In this document: positions 8,647 through 17,078 of the stretch, piece by piece
How the letters are laid out: every line of letters starts with the position of its first letter
Numbering within the stretch: position 1 is the first letter of the stretch
Assembly (NCBI RefSeq): GCF_000807925.1
Contig: NZ_JRVC01000017.1
Location: 52,856-116,855 of the forward strand
Source of the DNA: Novosphingobium subterraneum
GTDB taxonomy: Bacteria > Pseudomonadota > Alphaproteobacteria > Sphingomonadales > Sphingomonadaceae
Reading direction: 5' to 3'
DNA length: 64,000 nt
Notes under the pieces: generated by a model
The model's input: the letters and a program-made list of their open reading frames with translations, nothing else
The model's database searches: none
Told to the model about the DNA's origin: nothing
Made by a program: the position numbers and the translations under genes

Positions 8647-10859
8647 CCGCCGACGAAATCCAGGCGATCTTCTTTGCCGAATGCGAAGAATCGCTGGCCG
8701 CAGCCGAACAGGGTCTCGCCGCTTGCCGCGAAGGCACCCAGGACAGCGATACCGTCAACGCCGTGTTCCGCGGAGTCCATTCGATCAAGGGCGGCGCGGG
8801 TGCGTTCGGCTACGTCGCGCTGCAGGGCTTCACCCATACCTTCGAAACGCTGCTGTCCGATGTACGCGACGGCACCGTGCCGATCACCGGCCCGCTTACC
8901 GACCTTCTCCTGCGTGCGCTCGATACGCTGAGCGATCATGTGACTGCCGCGCGCGATGGTACCGAGCCCCCCGAGGACGGCGCGCTCCAGGCCGATCTTA
9001 CCGCGGCAATGGCTGCCAATGCCGGTGTCGCCCCTGCGGCAGCTCCGGCACCAGCCCCGCAGCCCGAGCTGGCAGTCGCCGTCGAGCCGATTGCCGTCGA
9101 AGCATCAAGCGACGACGGCGACGATTTCGACTTCGATCTCGATGCTCTGCTTGACGACATTTCAGGCGAAATCACGCCAGAAGCCGGGCCTGCCCCTGAT
9201 GTCGAAACGACGCAGGAACGGTGGCACATGCGCCTTCGCCCCCACAGCGGCGCGATGCGCAATGGCAGCGAGCCTCTGCTGATGCTGCGCGAAATGGCGG
9301 CTCTGGGCGGCCGGTGCGAAGTCTGCGACGTTTCCTCGGTCCCACCACTCGATTCCTTCGATCCCAGCCGCGGCTACCTCGGCTGGGCGTTCAGCTTTCC
9401 CTCAAACGTTGCCGAAGCCAGCATCCGCGACATCTTCGACTTCGTCGGCGATGATTGCTCGCTGGCGTTCGGAGCCGACGCGGAGATGCCGCCGGTGCAG
9501 ATAGCCGAGTCTGCGCCGCCGTCACCTGCGGCACCGCAGACCCCGGCTCCCGTCGCAGTCGAGGCACCGGCGCCTGCCCCCGTTTCAAGCGCTCCCGCCG
9601 CTGCCGAGGATGCTACGCCATCGCGCGCCGCCGCCTCGACCAGTTCGGCACCGCCCGCGCCCCCCGCTCCGGGTCAGTCCATTCGCATCGAACTTGGCAA
9701 GCTCGACAAGCTTATCGATGCTGTCGGCGAGCTCGTGATCGCGCAAGCCATGATGGCGCAGCGCCTTGCCGGACAAGGCCTCGCCGTTGCCGAGGAGATG
9801 GCGATGATCGAGGGTCTGACCCGCGACATCCAGGAATCGGCCATGTCGATCCGTGCGCAACCGATCGGCTCGGTCTTCAGCCGCGTACCGCGCATCCTGC
9901 GTGAACTGTCGTCCACCACGGGCAAGCATGTCCGCCTGGAAGTATCGGGCGAAAGCACCGAACTCGACAAGACCGTGATCGAGCGTCTGGGCGAACCTTT
10001 GACCCACCTCATCCGCAACGCCGTGGACCATGGCATCGAACCGGCCGACGAGCGTATCGCTGCGGGGAAGGCGGCCGAGGGCACGCTGACCCTTTCGGCC
10101 GAGCATCGTTCCGGCCGGATTCTCATCCGCATTGGCGACGACGGCAAGGGCATCGATCGCGAGCGTGTCTTTGCCAAGGCCGTTGAAAAGGGCCTGATCG
10201 CACCCGATGCCATCCTGTCCAAGGAAGAGATCGACCTGCTGATCTTCGCCCCTGGTTTCTCCACCGCGCAACAGGTCTCGAACATTTCGGGTCGCGGGGT
10301 CGGGATGGACGTGGTCCGCCAGAACGTGAAGGACCTTGGCGGGCGCATCACGATTGATTCCGAACCGGGCAAGGGCACGACATTTACCCTGACCCTGCCG
10401 CTCACCCTGGCCATCTCGGACGGCATGGTCGTCAACGTCGGCGACCAGACGCTGGTCGTGCCGCTCGCGAACGTTGTCGAAAGCCTGCGCCCGGAACCGC
10501 ATGAAGTGCAGGGCCTTGGCGCCAGCCGCAGCATGATCAACGTGCGCGGCAGGTTCATTCCCGTCATCTCGCTGGCCCATTCGGTCGGCGCGGCGCAAGC
10601 CGTCAGCGACCCGCGCGAGGCCGTGCTCATCGTGGTCGAAACCGAGGGCGCAGGCCGAGCCGCGCTGATGGTCGATGCCATCTGTGACCAGCGCCAGGTC
10701 GTGATCAAGAGCCTAGACACCCATTACCGGTCTGTCGAAGGCGTCGCCGGGGCTACCATCCTGGGTGATGGCCGGGTTGCCCTTATCATTGACGTGGACG
10801 GGCTGGTCTCGCGCAGCCTTTCATCGGCCTCATCCGCTGCCATGGCCGAAGCCGCATGA
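8643..10859 (+). CDS. cheA: Chemotaxis histidine kinase CheA
   Basis: The 738-residue kinase has an N-terminal HPt domain with the phosphorylated His46 (GVHSIKGGAGAFG), Pro/Ala linkers and a P2-like domain at about 190-280. Dimerisation helices follow at about 346-405. The ATPase domain has an N box HLIRNAVDHGIE (about 455-466), GDDGKGID (498-505) and GRGVGMDVV (550-558). A CheW-like domain ends the protein (about 590-725). It autophosphorylates and passes phosphate to CheY and CheB. It overlaps STAS at its start and cheR at its end (ATGAG), so it is a coupled operon. No receptor gene is present in this window. Confidence 0.97.
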   Translation: MTADEIQAIFFAECEESLAAAEQGLAACREGTQDSDTVNAVFRGVHSIKGGAGAFGYVALQGFTHTFETLLSDVRDGTVPITGPLTDLLLRALDTLSDHVTAARDGTEPPEDGALQADLTAAMAANAGVAPAAAPAPAPQPELAVAVEPIAVEASSDDGDDFDFDLDALLDDISGEITPEAGPAPDVETTQERWHMRLRPHSGAMRNGSEPLLMLREMAALGGRCEVCDVSSVPPLDSFDPSRGYLGWAFSFPSNVAEASIRDIFDFVGDDCSLAFGADAEMPPVQIAESAPPSPAAPQTPAPVAVEAPAPAPVSSAPAAAEDATPSRAAASTSSAPPAPPAPGQSIRIELGKLDKLIDAVGELVIAQAMMAQRLAGQGLAVAEEMAMIEGLTRDIQESAMSIRAQPIGSVFSRVPRILRELSSTTGKHVRLEVSGESTELDKTVIERLGEPLTHLIRNAVDHGIEPADERIAAGKAAEGTLTLSAEHRSGRILIRIGDDGKGIDRERVFAKAVEKGLIAPDAILSKEEIDLLIFAPGFSTAQQVSNISGRGVGMDVVRQNVKDLGGRITIDSEPGKGTTFTLTLPLTLAISDGMVVNVGDQTLVVPLANVVESLRPEPHEVQGLGASRSMINVRGRFIPVISLAHSVGAAQAVSDPREAVLIVVETEGAGRAALMVDAICDQRQVVIKSLDTHYRSVEGVAGATILGDGRVALIIDVDGLVSRSLSSASSAAMAEAA

Positions 10860-11725
10860 GCCTGATGGATGTTCTTGACGCGAGCATGCCGGGGGTCAGC
10901 CCCGGAGTGTTCGACGAGGCCGATTTCCGCGCGATCTCGGAGATCGCCCATGCGGAAGCCGGCATCGTGCTGCCGCCGGGCAAGGCCATGCTGGTCTATT
11001 CCCGCCTTGCGCCGCTGGTGCGCGATTCCGGATGCGTCACATTCGGGGCCTATGTCCTGCGCATCCGCGAAAACCTTGCCGAACGGCAGAAGGCCATCTG
11101 CGCGCTGACCACGAACCACACCTTCTTCTATCGCGAGGCACATCACTTCGAGCATTTCGCCAGCGATGTCCGACCCGAATACGTCGATAGGCTCCAGCGC
11201 GGCGGCAAGGTCCGCCTGTGGTCAGCAGGCTGTTCGAGCGGTGAGGAGACCTGGTCGTTGCTGATGACGCTGCTGGGCGAAGACTCCGGGGCTGGCCACG
11301 CCATTGCCCGACGGGATCTGCGGCTGCTCGCCAGCGACATCGCAAGTCACGCGCTCGCCAAGGCCCGTGCCGCGACATACCGCGCCGAAGATCTCAAGCC
11401 TGTTCCCGAAGCCCTCCGCCGTGCCTGGACGCGCACAGCGGGCGATGAATGCACCATCGATCCGGCGGTGCAGCAGATCGCGCGCTTCCGGTCACTGAAC
11501 CTGCTTGGTGACTGGCCGATGCAGGGGCAGTTCGACACCATCTTCTGCCGCAACGTGATGATCTATTTCGACGGCCCGACCAAGGAACGTCTGGTCGCCC
11601 GTTTCGCCGAAAAGCTCGCGCCCGGCGGCTGGCTGTACATCGGTCATTCCGAGCGGGTTACCGGCCCGGCTCTCGACCAACTCTCCACCATGGGACCAAC
11701 CATCTACCGCAAGAGGGCTGCATGA
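10856..11725 (+). CDS. cheR: Chemotaxis protein methyltransferase CheR
   Basis: CheR methylates receptor glutamates using S-adenosylmethionine. The 289-residue protein has an N-terminal helical domain with ALTTNHTFFYRE (CheR signature, about residues 82-93). The SAM-binding segment LWSAGCSSGEETWSL follows, and FDTIFCRNVMIYFD lies near the end of the Rossmann domain. There is no C-terminal receptor-tethering pentapeptide visible. Start and stop overlap cheA and the second cheB respectively (ATGAC at 11722), consistent with one operon. Confidence 0.95.
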   Translation: MSLMDVLDASMPGVSPGVFDEADFRAISEIAHAEAGIVLPPGKAMLVYSRLAPLVRDSGCVTFGAYVLRIRENLAERQKAICALTTNHTFFYREAHHFEHFASDVRPEYVDRLQRGGKVRLWSAGCSSGEETWSLLMTLLGEDSGAGHAIARRDLRLLASDIASHALAKARAATYRAEDLKPVPEALRRAWTRTAGDECTIDPAVQQIARFRSLNLLGDWPMQGQFDTIFCRNVMIYFDGPTKERLVARFAEKLAPGGWLYIGHSERVTGPALDQLSTMGPTIYRKRAA

Positions 11726-12741
11726 CAATTCGCGTCGTCATCGTCGAGGATTCGCCCACCATGCGCGCGATCCTGATGAACCGGCTCGGCAAGGAGCCCG
11801 ATATCGAAGTCGTCGCCGCCGCTGCGAATGCCGCCGAAGGCCGGCAGATGATCCGTGAACTGGACCCGGACGTGGTCACGCTCGACATCGAGATGCCCGG
11901 CATGAACGGCCTCGATTTCCTCGCCAAGATCATGGAACTGCGCCCGACCCCGGTGATCATCGTGTCCGGCTCGACGCAGGAAGGCAACGAGATGACCGCC
12001 CGCGCGCTCGCGCTCGGCGCCGTCGATTGCTATGCCAAGTCGGGTGGCGGGCACGGGCTGGACGACGCAGGCCGGCTTGCCGGCATGATCCGTGAAGCCG
12101 CGAAAGTGCAATTCACCGCGCGCGCCCCACAAACGCGCCGCGTCGCCAGCGAAGCGCGCGGATTGCTGGCGGATCGCCCTGCCCTGATCGCCATCGGTTC
12201 TTCGACCGGCGGCGTCGAAGCGCTGCAGACCGTGCTTTCGGGTTTCCCGGCCGACTGCCCGCCCACGCTGATCGTCCAGCACATCAACGCGCGCTTTGCC
12301 CCCGCCGTCGCGCGCACGCTCGACCAGTCCTGCCCGCCGCGCATCGTCGTCGCCGAACCCGACATGCCGCTCAAGGATGGCCACGTCTATCTCGCCCCCG
12401 GCGACGATCGCCACCTCTCGGTGGGCGGATCTTCCACCTTGCACTGCAAGCTGCGTTCCGGCGCCCCGGTTTCGGGCCACCTGCCGAGCGTCGACGTATT
12501 GTTCGAATCCGTGGCCAAGACTGTCGGCCCTCGGGCAGTGGGCATTCTGTTGACCGGCATGGGTGCCGACGGAGCGCAGGGCCTTCTCGCCATGGCGCAG
12601 AGCGGCGCGCGCACCATTGCCCAGGACGAGGCAACCTGCACCGTGTTCGGCATGCCCCGCGCTGCCATCCATCTCGGCGCTGCCCGGATTGTCGCCCCCC
12701 TCGGTGCAATCGCGCGCCACGCTTTCAGCAAGGCCGCCTGA
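11722..12741 (+). CDS. cheB: Chemotaxis response regulator protein-glutamate methylesterase CheB
   Basis: The 339-residue protein has a receiver domain (VEDSPTMR, phosphoacceptor in TLDIEMPGMNG) and a full CheB esterase domain. The catalytic set is intact: Ser in GSSTGG, His in LIVQHIN and Asp in LLTGMGADGA, plus the conserved QDEATCTVFGMPRAA segment. It removes receptor methyl groups and opposes the adjacent CheR. This is the likely functional enzyme, in contrast to the His-less paralogue at 7156-8184. It overlaps cheR by 4 nt, and cheD starts 1 nt after its stop. Confidence 0.96.
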   Translation: MTIRVVIVEDSPTMRAILMNRLGKEPDIEVVAAAANAAEGRQMIRELDPDVVTLDIEMPGMNGLDFLAKIMELRPTPVIIVSGSTQEGNEMTARALALGAVDCYAKSGGGHGLDDAGRLAGMIREAAKVQFTARAPQTRRVASEARGLLADRPALIAIGSSTGGVEALQTVLSGFPADCPPTLIVQHINARFAPAVARTLDQSCPPRIVVAEPDMPLKDGHVYLAPGDDRHLSVGGSSTLHCKLRSGAPVSGHLPSVDVLFESVAKTVGPRAVGILLTGMGADGAQGLLAMAQSGARTIAQDEATCTVFGMPRAAIHLGAARIVAPLGAIARHAFSKAA

Positions 12742-12742
12742 A

Positions 12743-13300
12743 ATGAGCTTCGAAACCCCCATTCCCGGCGCGCCGCCGCTCGAACGGGTAACGGTCATGC
12801 AGGGCCAGGCGCTGGCAAGCGGCAGCCCCTCTATCGAGTACTCGACCGTGCTGGGCTCTTGCGTGGCCACCTGCCTCTATGATCCGGAGGCGCGGATCGG
12901 CGGCATGAACCACTTCCTGCTGTCCGAGCCGCCCGCCAACGCTACAGGCACCAAGGTCGACGAGCACTACGGCGTCTACCTCATGGAGCTGCTGGTCAAC
13001 GAGATGCTCGCCCGAGGCGCCCGCAAGGGCAACCTCAAGGCGCACCTCTATGGCGGCGCGAACGTCAATCGCAACATGATGCGCATCGGCTCGATGAACG
13101 CCGATTTCGCGCGCGAATTCCTCCGTCGTGAAGGCATTGCGCTCCTGCGTGAGGACCTGGGCGGCACCCAGGCGCGCCGCGTCGATTTCCGCCCGGCATC
13201 GGGCCAGGTCCGCCACCGCACTGTGGAAGACCGGTTCGCGCCACCCGTCCAGCCCACCCCGCGCCCGGCACTTGCTCGTGGCGATGTCGAACTGTTCTGA
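12743..13300 (+). CDS. cheD: Chemoreceptor glutamine deamidase CheD
   Basis: CheD deamidates receptor glutamines to glutamates, creating methylation sites. The 185-residue protein from ATG 12743 has the catalytic Cys40 in STVLGSCVATCLYD and His57 in GGMNHFLLSE, both in the CheD pattern. The YGGAN segment follows. A disordered Pro-rich tail (about 160-180) is extra. The frame extends upstream into cheB, but this ATG directly follows the cheB stop. Confidence 0.94.
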   Translation: MSFETPIPGAPPLERVTVMQGQALASGSPSIEYSTVLGSCVATCLYDPEARIGGMNHFLLSEPPANATGTKVDEHYGVYLMELLVNEMLARGARKGNLKAHLYGGANVNRNMMRIGSMNADFAREFLRREGIALLREDLGGTQARRVDFRPASGQVRHRTVEDRFAPPVQPTPRPALARGDVELF

Positions 13301-13323
13301 TCTTCGAGAAGCGAGTCCCATCC

Positions 13324-13695
13324 ATGAGCAACACTACCCGGATCCTTACCGTAGACGACAGCCCCTCCATGCGGGCGCTCCTCAACCATGCCCTGTCGGG
13401 GCACGGTTTCGACGTATCGCAGGCCGAGGACGGCATGGCCGCGCTCGACTGGCTGGCCATGAACGAGGTCGATGTGGTCATTACCGACATCAACATGCCG
13501 CGGCTTGACGGCTTCGGCCTCATCGAGCGCCTGCGCGAGGGCAGCCGCCACCGCGATCGCCCGATCCTCGTGCTGACGACCGAAAGCTCGGACGAGAAGA
13601 AGGCTCGCGCCCGCGCGGCCGGTGCGACTGGCTGGATCGTCAAGCCGTTCGACCCGGAAAAGCTCGTCGCCGCCGTCCGCCGCGTCTCCCACTGA
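13324..13695 (+). CDS. cheY: Chemotaxis response regulator CheY
   Basis: A single 123-residue receiver domain with D11/D12 (LTVDDSPSMR), phosphoacceptor Asp55 (VVITDINMPRLDG), the Thr in VLTTESS and the Lys in WIVKPFDPEKL. CheY-P binds FliM at the motor. There is no output domain. It lies between cheD and cheW with 23-nt gaps and its own ribosome site (GAGAAGCGAG region). All catalytic positions are standard. Confidence 0.95.
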   Translation: MSNTTRILTVDDSPSMRALLNHALSGHGFDVSQAEDGMAALDWLAMNEVDVVITDINMPRLDGFGLIERLREGSRHRDRPILVLTTESSDEKKARARAAGATGWIVKPFDPEKLVAAVRRVSH

Positions 13696-13717
13696 ACCCT
13701 GCTGGAAGGAACCAGAC

Positions 13718-14161
13718 ATGTTGCGTGAACTGATCACCTTCGAGGTTGAAGGCCAGGTCTTCGGCCTCGACATCATGGCCATCCGCGAAATCCGCGCCTG
13801 GTCGCCCACCACGCGCCTGCCGCGCGTGCCGCACTATGTCGCAGGCGTCGTGAACCTGCGCGGCACGGTCCTTCCGGTTGTGGACCTCGCCGCCCGACTC
13901 GGCTGGCGCGCCACCGAAGCAACGCCCCGTCACGCGATCATCGTTACCCAGCAGGGCGCACAGATCTCAGGCTGGATCGTCGATTCGGTCAGCGACATCG
14001 TGACCATCGACAGCGAAGCGCTCCAGCCGCCGCCGCCGACCACGGCAGGCGATACGGTGGTGCCCTTCCTTGAAGGCCTCGCCGCGATCGAGGACCGCAT
14101 GGTCATGGTCCTGAACCTCGCCGCCCTTTCCGATGGCGCCCAGATCGCCGAAGCAGCCTGA
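13718..14161 (+). CDS. cheW: Chemotaxis adaptor protein CheW
   Basis: CheW couples receptors to CheA. The 147-residue protein shows the two-lobed CheW fold with FEVEGQVFGLDIMAIREIR, VAGVVNLRGTVLPVVDLAARLG and a C-terminal VMVLNLAAL. It starts at ATG 13718 after a GGAAGGA ribosome site 22 nt past cheY. The frame is open into cheY upstream, but that would overlap. Function and family are clear. Confidence 0.95.
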   Translation: MLRELITFEVEGQVFGLDIMAIREIRAWSPTTRLPRVPHYVAGVVNLRGTVLPVVDLAARLGWRATEATPRHAIIVTQQGAQISGWIVDSVSDIVTIDSEALQPPPPTTAGDTVVPFLEGLAAIEDRMVMVLNLAALSDGAQIAEAA

Positions 14162-14182
14162 CCCAAGGGAGGGCAAAGGCCC

Positions 14183-14434
14183 ATGGCACAAGCCACCCAT
14201 CGCCAGATTGCGGTCGTCCTTGATGAGCTGGCCGAAGAAGTCGAAGCACTTGGCTCCGCCCTGTGCGACGACATGAGCGTGGCCATCAACCACATGGACA
14301 AGCTCCAGGCGATCGACCTTATCGCGCAGAAGCAGCGCACGCTCGCTCGTCTCCTGCTGGCTGATCGCCCTGCTGACGCGATAGAACGCATCGCGATCGA
14401 CGTCCTGCGTGACCGGATGCGCCTTTCGGGCTGA
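14183..14434 (+). CDS. Small helical protein at the end of the chemotaxis operon
   Basis: An 83-residue, nearly all-helical acidic protein, not recognised. It has two likely helices: VVLDELAEEVEALGSALCDD, and a longer one around HMDKLQAIDLIAQKQRTLARLL. A preceding AAGGGAGGG ribosome site and 21-nt spacing from cheW make it part of the operon. The Leu-Gln-x-x-Asp-x-x-x-Gln spacing loosely recalls four-helix-bundle chemotaxis proteins such as CheZ, which is otherwise missing here, but that is a guess from pattern only. It could also be a motor or receptor-array accessory factor. Confidence 0.7.
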   Translation: MAQATHRQIAVVLDELAEEVEALGSALCDDMSVAINHMDKLQAIDLIAQKQRTLARLLLADRPADAIERIAIDVLRDRMRLSG

Positions 14435-14524
14435 TTCCAACCGACACATGGCTTTGGTCGGCCCGCGCATGTCGTTGGTCGAGCCTGTCGCGTCAGCCCT
14501 GCAGAGTTGCGCCATCGGCGGGGC

Positions 14525-16624
14525 ATGAAGTTTCTATCGAAACAAATCCCGCTGCTGTGCGGTTGTGCCATGCTTGCCCTTGCCATGCCGGTGCGCGCCG
14601 CAGAGGAAGCCCCCGAAACTGCCCCTCCCGCCGCCCAGACGACCGGCAGCCGCAGCACGTTCACGCCCAAGGACTTCGAACGCTTCGCCCCGCGCAATGC
14701 CCTGGACATGCTGCGCCAGGTTCCGGGCTTCACCATCCGCGAAGGCGAGGAAGCGCGAGGCCTCGGCCAGGCCAGCGGCAACGTGCTGGTCAACTCCAAG
14801 CGCCTGTCATCCAAGTCGGACGATATCTGGACCCAGCTTTCGCGCATCCCGGCCTCCACCGTCGAGCGTATCGAACTGGTCGATGGCGCCAAGCTCGACA
14901 TCCCCGGCCTCACGGGACAGGTCGCCAATGTCGTTGCCCGCTCCTCCAGCTTTTCCGGCCAGTTCCGCTACAGCCCGGAATACCGCGCACACTATGCAGA
15001 CCCGCGCTACACCAACGGCGAAGTGTCGGTATCGGGCCGCCAGGGGCCGGTCGAATACACAATCAGCCTCACCAACAACGCCAATCGCGGCGCAGCCGGT
15101 GGGCCGACGATCATCACCGACCGCAACGGCGCGGTGATCCAGACCCGCGAGGACGTCGTCAAGGCCAACCGCGATGATCCCAAGCTCGCTGTGCGCCTGA
15201 CCATCGACGGCCCCGGCTCGTCCATCGCCAACCTCAACGGCTCGTTCCAGCGCGTGCCCCGCCGGTTCACCGAACACTCGGTACGCACCAATGTCGATGG
15301 CTCGACCGTGGTGCGCGACCTGATCGACAAATCCTCCGCCCGCAATTGGGAAATCGGCGGCGATTACGAGTTCGCGCTTGGGCCCGGCCGCCTCAAGCTG
15401 ATCGGCCTCAACCGCGAGGAGCACGAGCCCTACAGCCAGCAGGTCGTGACCACGTTTGGTGACGGGTCGCCCGCTTTGGGTGACCGGTTCGCCCAGACCG
15501 GCGACAGCAGCGAGCGCATCGTTCGCAGCGAATATTCCTGGAAGATGCTGGGCGGAGACTGGCAACTCGCGGGAGAAGGCGCGTTCAATTCGCTGCGCAA
15601 CGTCGCCAGCCTTGCGGAACTCGATGACACCGGCCAGTTCGTGGAGATCCCCTTCCCCGAAGGCACCGGCGGCGTGAAAGAAGACCGCTATGATGCCAGC
15701 CTCTCGTTCAGCCGCCCGCTTTCCAGCACCCTGACCTTGCAGCTGATCGCCGGCGCCGAGAAATCGACGCTGATGCAGACTGGCGCGACAGGCCCCGACG
15801 GCAACCTCAGCCGCTCGTTCTTCCGGCCCAAGGGCTCGCTCTCGCTGGGCTGGAAGGCTGCAAAAAGTCTCGATGTCTCGTTCAAGATCAAGCGCTCGGT
15901 CGGCCAGCTTTCGTTCTACGACTTCCTTGCCCGCCGCTTCCTCGATGATGGCAATGCCAACAGCGGCAACGCCGATCTCGTGCCGCAGCAGGACTGGTCG
16001 GCCGAACTCGAACTCAATCGCACCTTCGGCAAGCTGGGCTCGACCAAGCTGCGCCTCGTCGGCCGCAATGTGCAGGATTACGTGACCGTGATCCCGATCG
16101 GCACGAACGGCGAATCCATCGGCAACGTCGGATCGGCGCAGGAACGGCAGATTGTCAGCAACACCACGCTGCAGTTCGATCCGCTTGGCTGGAAAGGCGC
16201 GCGGCTCGATTTCAACGTCGAGCTGACCTTCACAAAGCTGCGCGATCCGTTCGATCCCGCCAACCACATCCCCTATGGCGGCATCACCGACCGCTACTGG
16301 GAGCTGAACTTCCGCCAGGACTTCCAAGGTACGGACTGGGCGGCAGGCGCATCCTACGAATACAACCACCAGTCGCTCTACCACCGCCGCTTCGAGCGTG
16401 GTCGCGCCTATGAAGGACCGGTGTTTGCCGGAGTCTACATCGAGCACAAGAACGTCATGGGCCTGACGGTGAAAGCGAGCGCCAACAACCTGCTCAATGG
16501 CCGCCAGCGCTGGGACCGCGAGGTCTTCGCCGGCCCCCGCCCCAACTCGCCCATTGCCTTCGTCGAGACCCGCGATCGCCTGATCGGCCCGATCTTCACC
16601 CTGACGGTGAAGGGGAGCATCTGA
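14525..16624 (+). CDS. TonB-dependent outer membrane receptor
   Basis: The 699-residue protein has a signal peptide (MKFLSKQIPLLCGCAMLALA, cleaved after VRA). A plug domain follows (about residues 45-135: ALDMLRQVPGFTIREGEEAR, GNVLVNSKRLSSKSD, STVERIELVDG). The rest is a long beta-barrel with alternating aromatic strands to the C-terminus (GPIFTLTVKGSI). It would import a large substrate across the outer membrane using TonB energy, but the substrate is not evident. ATG 14525 is preferred over an in-frame TTG at 14507, because GGCGGGG lies just upstream and the signal peptide is then standard. The nearby exported GH127 enzyme suggests, weakly, a carbohydrate ligand. Confidence 0.88.
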   Translation: MKFLSKQIPLLCGCAMLALAMPVRAAEEAPETAPPAAQTTGSRSTFTPKDFERFAPRNALDMLRQVPGFTIREGEEARGLGQASGNVLVNSKRLSSKSDDIWTQLSRIPASTVERIELVDGAKLDIPGLTGQVANVVARSSSFSGQFRYSPEYRAHYADPRYTNGEVSVSGRQGPVEYTISLTNNANRGAAGGPTIITDRNGAVIQTREDVVKANRDDPKLAVRLTIDGPGSSIANLNGSFQRVPRRFTEHSVRTNVDGSTVVRDLIDKSSARNWEIGGDYEFALGPGRLKLIGLNREEHEPYSQQVVTTFGDGSPALGDRFAQTGDSSERIVRSEYSWKMLGGDWQLAGEGAFNSLRNVASLAELDDTGQFVEIPFPEGTGGVKEDRYDASLSFSRPLSSTLTLQLIAGAEKSTLMQTGATGPDGNLSRSFFRPKGSLSLGWKAAKSLDVSFKIKRSVGQLSFYDFLARRFLDDGNANSGNADLVPQQDWSAELELNRTFGKLGSTKLRLVGRNVQDYVTVIPIGTNGESIGNVGSAQERQIVSNTTLQFDPLGWKGARLDFNVELTFTKLRDPFDPANHIPYGGITDRYWELNFRQDFQGTDWAAGASYEYNHQSLYHRRFERGRAYEGPVFAGVYIEHKNVMGLTVKASANNLLNGRQRWDREVFAGPRPNSPIAFVETRDRLIGPIFTLTVKGSI

Positions 16625-16667
16625 GATTCCTGTTTATCTATAAGGCATTGACTGCCAACCTCAGACG

Positions 16668-17078
16668 ATGACCGAGCAAGCCTCTCTCGCCAGCCGAATA
16701 GACGCCCGCATCGCCGAGCTTGCCGACTGGCGCGGCGAGATGCTCGCTCGAGTGCGGGAGCTTATCCATCGCGCCGACCCGGACGTGATCGAAAGCGTGA
16801 AGTGGGCAAAACCCACGAATCCCGCAGGCGTGCCGACTTGGGAGCATGGCGGCGTGATCTGCACCGGCGAGGTCTACAAGGCCTACGTGAAGCTGACTTT
16901 CGCCCACGGCGCCGCGCTGTCCGATCCTGATCGCCTGTTCAATGCCAGCCTGACCGGCGGCACGCGCCGTGCCATCGATCTGCGCGAGGGCGATGCGCTT
17001 GATGGCGAGGCCTTCGTTGCACTGATTCGTGCGGCGGTGGCGTTCAATCTGGCAAAGGAGCCGGCGCGCAAGCGCTAG
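16668..17078 (+). CDS. DUF1801 domain protein
   Basis: A 136-residue soluble protein of the DUF1801/YdhG-like type, recognised by VRELIHRADPDVIESVKWAKPTNP and the following hydrophobic strand pattern ending in FNLAKEPARKR. Such proteins are small cytoplasmic factors, often linked to intracellular iron handling or left uncharacterised. Nothing here fixes a role. Its last codons overlap the end of the minus-strand GH127 gene by 4 nt (convergent). Confidence 0.75.
   Translation: MTEQASLASRIDARIAELADWRGEMLARVRELIHRADPDVIESVKWAKPTNPAGVPTWEHGGVICTGEVYKAYVKLTFAHGAALSDPDRLFNASLTGGTRRAIDLREGDALDGEAFVALIRAAVAFNLAKEPARKR

Noticed and set aside
14441..14461. CCGAC ... GTCGG inverted repeat after the chemotaxis operon
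   Set aside because: Five-base arms with an 11-base loop and no T-run; too weak to call a terminator.
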